64,000 bases of DNA from Sorex araneus (taxonomy: Eukaryota > Chordata > Mammalia > Eulipotyphla > Soricidae): contig NC_073305.1 of the NCBI RefSeq assembly GCF_027595985.1, positions 82,493,126 through 82,557,125 of the forward strand, read 5' to 3'. The position numbers and the translations under genes were made by a program. Shown one piece after another: positions 36,551 to 47,395 of this stretch. Numbering within the stretch: the stretch's first letter is position 1; each line of letters starts with the position of its first letter. The notes beneath the pieces are model-generated. The model ran no database searches. It was not told where the DNA came from and saw only the letters and a program-made list of their open reading frames with translations.

Positions 36551-36689
36551 ATCTTAATATTGTTGACGACTATTTTCCCTTTCTTTAGGTGAGACACAGA
36601 AAGAAACTGTCTAAAGCCAAAACTGATATCTCTTAGAGTACTTTACAAAAGAAAGTTTTCCACCTCTACATGCTGTTTAACAGTCTTAA

Positions 36690-36840
36690 CTACTCTAGAG
36701 GACATTTTTTTTTCCTCAGTTAGGAAACTGGTACAGCAGAGAATTTATGCAACCTGCTCAAAGTCATTTCACCTTTAACGAAGGAGCTAGGATTCCATCT
36801 CTTTCAGGCTGTTTCCAGAACCTATACTTTTTTACTGCTG
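36690..36840 (-). mobile_element. MIR
   Basis: CTCAGTTAGGAAACTGGTAC, CCTGCTCAAAGTCATTTCAC and GGAGCTAGGATTCCATCTC match the reverse complement of the MIR core. Confidence 0.6.
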
Positions 36841-37126
36841 TATTGATTGGCAAAATTTTATTCTGTATTTAGGTTTGCTCTTTCCCTGTTGCTTTAAAAA
36901 TCCTACTCCACCTTTCTGGCAATCATTCTACTTCCTTGCTTGATCGGTGAAGTGAAATGGGGGCTTAAGAACTGATTTGTACTCCCCTTAATGGAATCAG
37001 GAAGTACCTGACAGCTGCCTTATCCTTTGTATTATAAGGGAACTAATTTTTTGGGTGAGTTGAGGTAATAGCAGGGAAGAGTGAATTCAAGAAAACATTT
37101 TAATTTTAATTTGTTTTTTTCAGCAG

Positions 37127-37198
37127 TGGGAGGGAAGAAACACTTTTAAATGTGGGGTAGACAAAGCCCAATGTAAAAATAGGTCGTGGTCCAAATAA
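37127..37198 (+). CDS. OPN5: candidate OPN5 terminal exon (23 residues)
   Basis: A long pyrimidine stretch ends in a NAGNAG acceptor (TTTTTTTCAGCAG). From 37127, in the phase left by exon 6, the sequence reads Trp-Glu and then 21 more residues to TAA at 37196. Human OPN5, as I remember it, ends Trp-Glu-stop at this point, so the first two codons match and the human-type stop would be replaced by GGA, extending the protein to 375 residues. An AATAAA overlaps the stop codon. The evidence is two residues plus a good acceptor. Other acceptors in the 3' region could serve, and the real exon may be one I did not recognise. Confidence 0.3.
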   Translation, partial: WEGRNTFKCGVDKAQCKNRSWSK

Positions 37199-37719
37199 AA
37201 AGAAGAAGAGAAATAAATTATTTTAATAAGTTGTAGAGAGGGCTACACAGGAAGCTGGTAAAGCCTAGGCATGCTCTCATAAACTAGAGTTTTGGGGCGC
37301 AGAGTAGATCTGGGCGTATTTCTAGAAGAGGGAATCCTTGCTAGGATTTGGTTAGTTGAAACCTCTGGGATGGTTTTCAACCAAAGAGATCTTTGTGAAG
37401 AGGATCATAATATTATTTCATGGCACTGTGCATTACAGAGTATCCAAGAAATTGGGTAGGAGAAGGAGGTCCTCAAAGACATTTATGAATGTCTTTGAAT
37501 ATCATGATAATGGATAATTGCTTCCTTAGTTTCCAGTTGGTGTGAGGAACTATGCATTTTTATGACAAGGTTTGTCATCAGATTTTTATTTGGACCATAC
37601 ATTTTTAAGTCTCATGAAAATGTGCCAATTGGAGCACCTGTATCCAGAATATAAAGTATGATTCATTTAGCCTTCCTCCATACCTCCTACCCCAGACTTT
37701 TATTGGCATGGTAACTTTT

Positions 37720-37822
37720 TAGATCCATGTGGTGTTTAAATCTAGTGGTGTTTATTTAAATCTTCTTATAAATAAGCATCCCAGGTGACACTTATATACT
37801 CTGTAGTTTGGGAAGCATTGAC
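37720..37822 (+). mobile_element. hAT (MER5A-like) relic
   Basis: AAGCATCCCAGGTGACACTT and CTGTAGTTTGGGAAGCATTG resemble the terminal part of MER5A. Confidence 0.5.
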
Positions 37823-38778
37823 AAAGAAGCAGGAATAAAATAATCTAGTTAAGTTCTGATGAATGTCTGACTGAGGCATTGGGCTTCAGAGGAAGTGATA
37901 GACTTTAGAAGTAATTTGGAATTAAAAACCTGACCAGAATTGTTTATTAATCAGATATGGGTTGTAGATTCCTCTCTGTTTGCTCAATAACTTACCTGTT
38001 TGTTCTGAAAACATACACAGTTCAATGGTCTGTAATATTATTATGTTCAGAATGGTTGGTTGAAATGTGCATTGAAATGAGGATCTTGTTGTGTAATATA
38101 AACATCCTGTGCTACATGTAGGGATATGGGCCCAGGCCAGAAGGTCAATTAAGCTAATTTAGAAGTCAGTTTTGTGACAGATTGGCCACTAGAGAGCTAA
38201 TAAAGAGTGAGAACTATGAGCCAGCATCATCACTTTTTTTTTCTATAAGAAAACGTTATTTGGTTAATAGTTTTTTATCATCTCACACTTCTGTTGATTA
38301 AATCCTCCAAATCCTCAGACTTCCCAAAGTCTACATGCTCATCTGTCAGAGAGAATCCAGAAGTGGGATGAGAAGTCCTTCCCATATGTTTGAAGGAGAC
38401 AACTTTGAAGCCACAGTTTACTTTGGTTGTTCTTAATAGCACAGGATTATAGCACAGGATAATAGCCCTTTCTTGGTTCCATAAAAGGCCCAAATGACAT
38501 TCTTATTTGGAAACAAACATTGCTAACGGACTTACAGAACTGGGTGCTGCCTCTGATTAGTTGTATAACCTTGGCCTCCGTATGTGGTTGGGTAATAGTT
38601 TAAATAGCTCTCAAGTTGCATATTTTCTAACAGAAAATCAGTGTCAGGAGATGAATAGAGAGGAGTTTGGTTTCAAGGAGGAAATAGAAATTCTGAGCAT
38701 AGGAAGAGGTAGAGAGGTTAGTCCCTGTGGAAGCATGTTTAAAAGCCAAAGACTAGTTATATAAAATAGGTTAGAGGG

Positions 38779-39017
38779 TGGGCTGGAACAATAGCACAGC
38801 GGTAGGGCATTCACCTTTCACGCAGTGGACCTGTGATTCCTCCGCCCCTCTCAGAGAGCCCGGCAAGCTACTGAGAGTATCTCACCCTCACAGCAGAGCC
38901 TGGCAAGCTACCCGTGGCATATTGGATATGCCAAAAACAGTAACAATAAGTCTCACATTGAGAGACATTACTGGTGCCCGCTTGAACAAATCAATGAACA
39001 ACGGGATGACAGTGACA
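38779..39017 (+). mobile_element. SOR-type SINE, long form, with TSD
   Basis: Plus-strand copy ending CGGGATGACAGTGACA. GGTTAGAGGG (38769-38778) and GGTTAAAGGG (39018-39027) are its slightly diverged target duplication. Confidence 0.93.
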
Positions 39018-39968
39018 GGTTAAAGGGTATATAGGAGAAAATTCGGTTGTATAGATGAGTAGGGAGCAGATTCTAGAGGACCTTACAGGTTAATTTTAGG
39101 GGGCTGGATTTTCTTCTAGACATTGTATTGGAGTAAGACAAAGGAGTTGGGAGACTGTAGATGTAATAGAAGCTAAGCCAGAACTAGAATAGACCATCAG
39201 GTAAGGGATAGGATGAGATAACCTAGAATATTCTTGAATATTGAATGTTGAATCACTTGCATATTCAATACTGTGGGCTAGGAAAATCAGGAGTTCATAG
39301 AGAAGGAATCCTTTGATGACAATCTTTGTCTAATTCCTGTCCTTGGGGGAGGGAGGAACACTTAAGGGGGGGTGTGACTGAGGTTTTGATTTATTTTTTT
39401 ATTCTTTTCATGTACCGATGGTACACTTTGGTCTGAAACTTCATTGTTTTCTTCTCTGCCTAGAGAAATCACAAACTTGGTCGTTATGAAAAAAGAGTCA
39501 AAGCTCTCACATAGTGTCTGTCACATACAGTGGAGTTAGTTTACATGTTAGTTGTTAGTCCTCTGATTTTTCCTTGGCCTTGTTAACCCTGTCAGAAAAA
39601 CAAGTAGTAAATAAGGAATATCAAAGTGATGACACATCAGAGGAATAATGAAATCAAATAGCTGGGTCATCTTAATCTCATTTCCTGGCAAAGTTACAAA
39701 TAGCAGAGTGTTGGAACTGAGTTTTTATACCCTAAGCTAGTGAGTAAGGGCTTTGCTTTCTACTGACTGAGTCTGGGAAAGCTGCTCACTACACAGTGCT
39801 GATTAAAGGACATCAAACTGAATTCTTCTGGGACAACTTTACGCAAGTAGGAAATTTGACTTGTTTTCATGAAGATAGGATGCGTGGCAGAAGTGATTTT
39901 GGGTAGGTAAATGTATGATTTTTTTTTTAATTACTGACAAATCAATGCAGTTTTAGCAATGGTGTTAA

Positions 39969-40022
39969 GAATGGCCATTAAATTAGGAAATTCTACTAAT
40001 AGGAATGGTCATTAAATTAGGG
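39969..40022 (+). repeat. 34-bp tandem duplication
   Basis: GAATGGNCATTAAATTAGG occurs at 39969 and again at 40003. Confidence 0.7.
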
Positions 40023-41748
40023 AATCAGAGTCTATTCCTGATTTCTTTATTACAATATCTGAACACTTTTCTGAATTTCTTTTTTTTTATACCCCAACTC
40101 CTATTTCAGGAGAGTTTAGGTTCTCCATGCTGAAATTAACTCATCACAACTAAAGTACAGATTATTGTCCAATGCGACCTATGAGTTCCCTAAGGAATGT
40201 TTCATACAGACAGAAAATGTCCAATTCTTACAATTGAATTATTTCTTCTTTTTTTTTTTCTCTGTATAAGGACATTGGGGATACTTCTTAGTAGATGTCA
40301 AACCAGGGAAATGAAATCAATTTTTATTTATATAAGAGACAATGGAGAGCCATTATTCCTATACAGAATATTTTTTTTCTTTCTTTTTGTTTTTAGAACT
40401 ATACAATATAAACTATGTAAGAAGAGCCAACTTTGGTTTTAAAGGTATCTTTTAGGTGAAGGAGAGTATATTGACAAGAGGGGAGATGAAAAAAAGAATA
40501 TTTATTAGATGGAAACAGGGTTACATAACTTATAAAATCTGAGTGAATTACAAACACAGAAGAGATGAATGAAGGGAACTCTTTGGAGATTGTGAAATGG
40601 TCTAACTGGGAAATGACTAATGCATGAACACCAATCTTTTTGACAGGTTCCGTTAGCTATTTGTGAACTTTCTAAAGGTTAAATGAACAACAATAGGATT
40701 TTGTTAATGCGTAAAGTGAGTTTAAATCATGATGTAAATAGTCAAGTACCCTTAATTGGACATAATTAAAAATAATGAGGTATGTTTAAAATAATGACAT
40801 TTACAACCAAAAAACAATTAGGAAGAATTCATTTAAGAAGCCATAAAGTGATAGAAACTTGACGATTTTATTATTATCAGTAGAGATAATAAATTTATCA
40901 CTTTGGTAAGAATAAAAGATTCTAGGCCAACTGCAAGTACCCCTGGGGTTCCTTTACCACTGGAAACTTTGGTATCCCCACAGATAACTTTAGTCAACCT
41001 GTTTAATAAATCTGGTCAAGTGAAGTTTGATATATTTGGCTCTCTGTTATCCAGAGGCTAATTATCTTTTCTACTTGGCAAACTTCTGGTCAATTTTCAT
41101 CATAGTTGTATATATAATAGCACATGAGATAAAATGTTTGGATTACTGGGCTTTGTTTTGACCATAGGTGACTTCTTTGGATTCTTATTTGCTTGTGAAA
41201 GCCCTTCTTTCTTCTTTATTAATGTCTTTCAAATTAGTGAGAGAAGCAAATAATTTACCTTGGATTGAATGGCTAATGAACCACAGTACCTTAATTATTT
41301 AATTTTCTTATATATTTATATATACATATCTTCCAGGTTTATTTGTTGTTATTTAAAAAAACCCTACAAAATCTTCCAAGCATATCAAATGATAAAAATA
41401 GTCTAATAAACTCCTATGAATCAATTATCCAGATTCAACAACCATCAGTAATAGTTTATTTTGTTTCCTGTATACTCTTACTCACTGTGCCATCTTGCCT
41501 TTCTCCCTGACTATTTTGACGTAAATAGCATTTTGGGATTTCACCATAGTTTTACAAATGTATGATCTGTAAGTACTAGATTTCAAAAAATATAATCCAT
41601 GAAATAATGTCCTACAAAAATAAAGGGGTCTAATTACATACACCTTAGGCAAATGATTAATATCATCCTTCCTTTGAAAGAGTTGTCTGACATTATTAGC
41701 ATGTTAAAAGTTCCTGGGAACTTGCTTTTTACACCTTTATTTTCCCCA

Positions 41749-41914
41749 GGGTCTGGAGCAATAGAACAGTGGGTAGGGCATTTATCTTTCACTCTTCCTA
41801 TCCAGAGGGGGTTCTATCACTGGCATCCCATATGATCTTCTGGGACTTTTCAGGAGTAATCCCTGAGCACAGAGCCAGAAATAAGCCCTGAGCACTGCTA
41901 GGTGAAGCCTCAAA
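41749..41914 (+). mobile_element. SINE, diverged short form
   Basis: GTCTGGAGCAATAGAACAG head, GCATCCCATATGATCTTCTG middle and CTGAGCACAGAGCCAGAAAT end, followed by AAAC-type tails. Confidence 0.8.
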
Positions 41915-42076
41915 TTAAAAACAAACAATTAAAATTAAACAAACAAACAAACAAAAATTAAGCCTCAAAATTTTCCAAACTCAATTGAGTCTGGAACCTT
42001 GTATGTCTAGCAGATTCTATTTACATTATGTGGAAAACACATTTCATGTGTACATTTATTATGCATTAATTTTGTG

Positions 42077-42201
42077 CCTTCCTTCCTTCCTTCCTTCCTT
42101 CCTTCCTTCCTTCCTTCCTTCCTTCCTTCCTTCCTTCCTTCCTTCCTTCCTTCCTTCCTTCCTTCCTTCCTTCCTTCCTTTCTTCCTTCCTTTCTTCCTT
42201 C
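42077..42201 (+). repeat. (CCTT)n microsatellite
   Basis: About 27 nearly pure CCTT units. Open frames here encode only SFLP or GRKE repeats. Confidence 0.98.
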
Positions 42202-42239
42202 TGTAAAATGTTTTCTATAAAATGTTTTTATACACATTA

Positions 42240-42370
42240 ATTTATTTGATCCTTATAATGATCCTTTTAGATGATTTTAAAAATGAGTGTATTATCCCAT
42301 TTTAGTTGAAGAAATTGGAGCTCAGGAATATAAAATAAAAACACAAATCAGACAGCATGTTACAGAAGTG
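42240..42370 (-). mobile_element. MIR
   Basis: TTATCCCATTTTAGTTGAAG and AAATTGGAGCTCAGGAATA match the antisense MIR core between the two pyrimidine tracts. Confidence 0.6.
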
Positions 42371-42579
42371 GAAGGATATAAATCAAAAGGATTTCCTTTT
42401 GACCCTTGGTACCTATGGTCTCAACCTACATATTTGAAGAGGATTTCAGCCACTGTTGACATTTTTTGGAACTCTGTTAAACTCCTGATTTCTTTTAGTG
42501 ACAAGGGAAATCAAAGCAGAACAAAACACACCTGGTCAGAATCTCTACCCTAACGATATCTGTTTTGAAATAAAATTTT

Positions 42580-42787
42580 CATTATTTACATAGTGCTGTA
42601 CCCTTAGATTATTCTCACAACCGACCTTCCTTCCTCCCTCCCTCCGTCCCTCCCTTCTTCCTTCCTTCCTTCCTTCCTTCCTTCCTTCCTTCCTTCCTTC
42701 CTTCCTTCCTTCCTTCCTTCCTTCCTTCCTTCCTTCCTTCCTTCCTACTCTCTTCTTCTCTTTCTCTCTCTCCTCTTTCTCTCTCTC

Positions 42788-42878
<91 letters not shown>

Positions 42879-42893
42879 TTCTTTTTCTCTCTT

Positions 42894-42975
<82 letters not shown>

Positions 42976-42994
42976 TTCTTTTTCTCTCTTTCTC

Positions 42995-43078
<84 letters not shown>

Positions 43079-43250
43079 TCCTTTATGCCTTGTGAAATTA
43101 AAGGATCAGCATTATTGCAATCATCCAATAATGCACAAAGAAGACACATATCTTGCCCGAGGTCACAAATTAGTTATGGAATTCAAATTAAGACATAGAT
43201 AATTATACTCAGAGCATTTTCTATTAACTTTCGGATGAATACCACAATGA
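42580..43250 (-). mobile_element. MIR split by pyrimidine repeat expansion
   Basis: The left piece (CATTATTTACATAGTGCTGT, 42580-42622) and the right piece (GCATTATTGCAATCATC, CTTGCCCGAGGTCACAAATT, 43095-43250) are in order for one antisense MIR. The CCTT/TTTC array lies between them. Confidence 0.55.
42625..43083 (+). repeat. CCTT/TTTC pyrimidine array
   Basis: Starts with TCCCTCCC-like units, then (CCTT)n to about 42746, then (TTTC)n in three blocks separated by two near-identical TTTTCTTTTTCTCTC interruptions (about 42878 and 42974). Almost no purines on the plus strand for 450 bp. Confidence 0.98.
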
Positions 43251-43509
43251 TGAATAAAGTGTACCTCTGTCTCCTGACTAGTTCTGGAAGATGTGAACTG
43301 AGGAAGCAAAGGAAGAAAAAGTAGGGGTTAGGTAGCCTTTTTCCAGAATTACTTGATAGAGAAGAGTCTGATAGTGGTTTTACTTTCTCAAAGTATTTTA
43401 AAGATTTTGTGCACTTTTTTTGGTATCTAGAACATACTTAAAATTTTTTTCGAGTAGGGCAGAAGAAATCTAAAGATTCTAGTTTTGTTTTTGCTTATTT
43501 GTGGTTTGG

Positions 43510-43680
43510 TTTTAGGGTCATGGCCTGGCAGTTTTTAGGGAATACTCCTAGCTCTGCTCTCTGGTATCACTCCAGACAGGGCTCAAGAGACCAGATGGGG
43601 TGGCAGGGGTGGTAGTCAGGTTGAATCCAGGTTGGCAGCATATAAGACAAGTGCCCTACACACTGGACTACCTCTGCAAC
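43510..43680 (-). mobile_element. old SINE fragment
   Basis: Diverged minus-strand short form: GGGAATACTCCTAGCTCTG, GGGCTCAAGAGACCAGATG, TGAATCCAGGTTGGCAG. Confidence 0.6.
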
Positions 43681-43684
43681 TATT

Positions 43685-44690
43685 ATTTATTTTTATTTTA
43701 TTGAATCACCATGTGGAAAGTTACAAAGTTCTCAGGCTTATGTCTCAGTTATACAATATTCAAACACCCATCCCTTCACCAGTGCCCATATTCCACCACC
43801 AAAAACCCCAGTATACTTCCCGCCCCCGCCCCCCCCCAACTGCATAACTGATGAATTTCACTTCATTTTCTCTTTACCTTGATTACATTACATAATTCAA
43901 CACAAAACTCACTATAGTTGTTGGAGTTTCACCCCAAGAAAGACAGCCCTACTACCAAGGAAGCATTTGATAATTAGTTTTCCATTGCTGAGAATGAGGA
44001 GATATGTAGCCCCACGGCTCCAAGTACATAACTCTTTTTTTTCTTTTTCCTTTTCCTCTTTTTTTTTCCTCATCCCCCTTCCCGCGCCTCATAGTATGGT
44101 GAATGCCACGCCGCGTTTCTCCCTGAAAATGGGAAACAACCGGGAAAGAGGGATATTTCCTCTTCTCGGCCGGCGTGGGGCTATTGCTTAGTTCACAGTC
44201 TAGAGAAATGGCTGCTACTTTGATTACCGTCAATATTTCAACAAAAAACTCACTGTTATTGTTTGGAGTTTCCCCCCTAAAGTCAGACCTGCTAAAAAGG
44301 AACCGTTTCACATTGCTGACAATTAAGAGATGTTAAGTAGTGGCCAAGCGGTTTTGGATTTCTGTATAAAGTCCAGGGAAAATTCTGCCAGAAATTGCAT
44401 AGCCCAGCTCACAGTCCCAGTGCATTGCTGTAAGAAGCTGCTCTGGATGCCAGAATGGGTTAGAAGACCTCTGGAATCAAAGTCTTTAGGAGCAGAGGGT
44501 CCGTTTCACGCTCAGCAGCTCTGGATTTATCTGGGCTGAGGGCGTGCCGGTAACACCTACTTCCCATGATTGCCTATGAGCCCCAAACTGTAAAAACCGT
44601 AAACCTCGGGGTTAGGAGTCTTAGAAGGTGGCTCTCACCACGTGGATATTGTTGCCACCGCCATTTTCCGTTCTCTGCAGCTATTATTAT
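43685..44690 (-). mobile_element. long L1-3'-end-like retroposon with internal duplication
   Basis: The poly(A)-side end TTATTTTATTGAATCACCAT lies at the left. The body continues about 1 kb, longer than other copies. A module with AACTCACT...GTTGGAGTTTC occurs twice, near 43895-44020 and 44225-44360. The right part (44380-44690) has the CCAGAATGGGTTAGAAGACC block also found at 58870. Right boundary approximate. Confidence 0.7.
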
Positions 44691-45611
44691 AACAACTTAC
44701 ACCTATCATAATATTGCTTTGTTGTTTTAGACCAGGAAAGTCTGACAGCACTCTCTAAGATTCCTTTCCACCCTCAAATATCATGTTGTTAGGAGAGGTC
44801 TGATACATTCCTGTCAGTGAAGGGAGAGGTTTATGTGGAGGTGTCCGTGACATAGCAGGAAAGGGCATGAATGGAGTTAGAAGACAGAACTTTCACATTT
44901 CTAGACAAGGTCAAGGCACTACCTTCAAAGGAATATGTTTGGCATGTCCTCCCCTGAAAAGAAAAGTATTTAAAATATTTGAAAAATTGAGCAATGTATC
45001 ACAGAAAGCAGAGCAGTTGTGTAACACTTACACCAAATTAAGTACCAATGTTATTAGGGTTCTACCAAGGCAAACTAAAACACCTCTGATCAATTGGGTA
45101 CTTATTATAGCTCAGTCACATTTAGAACGTTTGAATATGTTGCTAGTAATAACATTACCCCTTCATTAAGATAGGTCAAGATGAGCAAATGTGATAGGAT
45201 TTTTGCTCACAAGCCATCGTCACTAAGGTTAATTCGGTGGCTTTTAGTTTTGTATATAGCTAAACCATAAAATTATATAATGAAGTCATTCATTATGGAT
45301 AATTAAAATGCATGTCTCAAACAGATTAAGAAAGAATAGATACAAAATAAAACCCCATAATTACACTATTTATTATATTCCCTCTTATAATTAAGGAAGC
45401 TGTTACTTTAAAACTAATTTAAAATGTGGAGGCGTCTTGATTGTAACCAAAAGAACATTTATCTTTCTTGGGTTAAACAACTAGCTTATGGGGGGTCCAG
45501 GTATATTAATTAATTTATTTTTTAAATTCTTACAATTTGGATACATTCTTGGGAAAATCATCCTATTTCTTTGAGGTTTATCTACTCATTTAAAAATAGA
45601 TTCTTTAAAAG

Positions 45612-45612
<1 letters not shown>
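44691..45612. other. unclassified non-coding stretch
   Basis: AT-rich sequence with no gene or element I recognise; the 100-codon open frame at 44867-45169 has no recognisable motif. Confidence 0.5.

Positions 45613-45642
<30 letters not shown>
45613..45642 (+). repeat. (TG)n microsatellite
   Basis: Pure TG run of about 15 units. Confidence 0.96.
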
Positions 45643-45643
<1 letters not shown>

Positions 45644-45649
45644 TATTAC

Positions 45650-45800
45650 TAAATAGATAATATAGCAGGTAGGACACTTGCCTTGAATGTGGCTGACCTG
45701 GGTTTGATCTCAGGCATTCCATATAGAGTAATTCCTGAGTGCAGAGCTGGGACTAACCCCTGAGCACTGATGTGTGTGACTCCCAAACAAAAAACAAAAC
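45650..45800 (+). mobile_element. SINE, diverged short form
   Basis: AGCAGGTAGGACACTTGCC, GACCTGGGTTTGATCTCAGG, GTGCAGAGCTGGGACTAACC, with an ACAAAA tail. Confidence 0.75.
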
Positions 45801-45817
45801 AAAATTCAGAAGAGGGG

Positions 45818-45930
45818 CTTTTGATCCCATCTGCTCCCCTGAACCCTGCCAGGAGTGATCTTGAAGTACAGAACTAGGAGTAAGTAAGTCCTGAGCACTT
45901 TTAGATATGACCCAAAAAGTAAATAAACAA
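45818..45930 (+). mobile_element. SINE fragment, 5' truncated
   Basis: TCTGCTCCCCTGAACCCTGC, AAGTACAGAACTAGGAG and ATATGACCCAAAAAGTA; lacks the tRNA-like head. Confidence 0.7.
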
Positions 45931-47035
45931 CTCCCCCCCCAAAAAAAAACACCAATAAAAACCAGGAGCAATAAACCAAGTCAGGAAGATCAGAAGTACA
46001 GGAGTGTTGAGCCGGAGAGGGGAAAATGCAAATCACTCAAAGTTTCCAGCATAGGAGAAGCAGTTAAGTATGGATTTGGCATCTGTGATACTATGATACT
46101 GTTCTATTTCTGGTCTGGTCAGCTGATTCCCTTACCAATATGTAATGGCAGACAATGATAATAGTGTATGAGAATATAAGCCTTATGTTTTTTTCCTGGT
46201 TGGTTTAATTAGGTTGTGATAATACAGAAAGAGGGATCCTTATTCTTTGCTCCCAAGAAGCCCTGCTTTCACCAAAGTTTTTAATCAATGAAAATGACAA
46301 GGGTACAAAGTTATAGCAAAACACGTTTTGTCAGAGTCACTCACAAAAGGTCTCTCTGAGACACCAATTACTGTCTTTTGTTATCTTCATGCTATCCAGG
46401 GTGAATTTGTCATCAGCGATTATCCATTGCTGCAGCCTGTTATTTTTCAGAGCAAGTCTTGTGAGCAAGGTTACAAATATTTTGAATGACAAGTTGAATT
46501 GTTGGGTAAAATTTTTCCTTTGTAGTTAACTTTGCCTTTTATAAATGTGAAAATGAGAGAAAATGTACACAGATTTTAGTTCATTTGAAAGAGAGTAAAG
46601 GTGGTAAGATGTATGGAAATGCTAAGAAAAGTTTTCAAACATTTCTTTTGTTGTTTTCATTTATTTAAAATGAATAGTTCTACTGAGGGAATATTGTCCT
46701 ATAACATAAATTTCAGGATCTCAGCATTGTAATTATTTACCCATAATACAAATTTAAAATAGTAATGTGATCTCATTGGAATAATTAGAATGGTAATATT
46801 CAGTGAACTATAAAAGTGAACATAATGACTCTCCTTCCAATATTATTTCTCTTTTAGTGCTGTGATACGTATCCTTGTTCAAACAGGAAAGAAAAAAAAC
46901 ATTTATAAAAGGGCAAAAATCTTTTTTGTTGTTTGTTTTTGGTACATAAAGAGGCAAAATCTTAGAAAAAATAGAGAATCAAAGTGCTTGAGCTTTTTCA
47001 GTGAGATCAGAGATAGCTTGAATTGTCTTCTCTTT
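45931..47035. other. unclassified non-coding stretch
   Basis: AT-rich sequence without recognisable gene or repeat. Confidence 0.5.
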
Positions 47036-47395
47036 TTTTGATATATATACACACATATTTGAATCACAATGAGCTAGAACATTACAAAGCTGTTCATAAT
47101 TGTGTTTTACTTATACAATGTTCACACACCCATCCCTCCACCAGTGTAATTTGCCAGCACCAGTGTCCCCAGTTTCCCTACCACCCCTTAAAGCCACCCT
47201 TCCACCTCCACCTGCCTCTATAGCAGGCACCTCTATTCTCTCTCTCTCTCTCTCCCTCATTTTAGACATTATGGTTTTCAGTACAGATGCTGAAAGGTTA
47301 TCATGTATATACCTTTACCTACTTTCAACACTCAGTTCTTGTCTAGTGTGATCATTTCAACTAGTATTGTTATAATGGACCTTCCTCTATCTTAA
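47036..47395 (-). mobile_element. L1-3'-end-like retroposon
   Basis: GAATCACAATGAGC end at left, CCCATCCCTCCACCAGTG and GTTATCATGT...CAACACTCAGTTCTTGTC, the same subtype as the plus-strand copy at 57795. Confidence 0.75.

Larger units (their letters stand above)
27618..37126 (+). other. intron 6 or 3' flank of OPN5
   Basis: About 9.5 kb with SINEs, a MIR and CT/GA microsatellites. 27.7-28.9, 33.0-34.2 and 35.0-36.1 kb show nothing recognisable. Whether this is intron depends on the terminal exon. Confidence 0.6.
37199..42000. other. 3' flank of OPN5 without recognised genes
   Basis: Contains a MER5A-like relic, SINEs at 38779 and 41749 and a 34-bp tandem duplication at 39969. 39.1-41.7 kb is AT-rich with nothing else identifiable. 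Confidence 0.6.

Noticed and set aside
42077..42201. CRISPR-like regular repeats
   Set aside because: Simple tetranucleotide array without spacers in a mammalian genome.
42745..43149. Long KERKKERK-type open frame
   Set aside because: Pure product of the TTTC microsatellite read on the minus strand.
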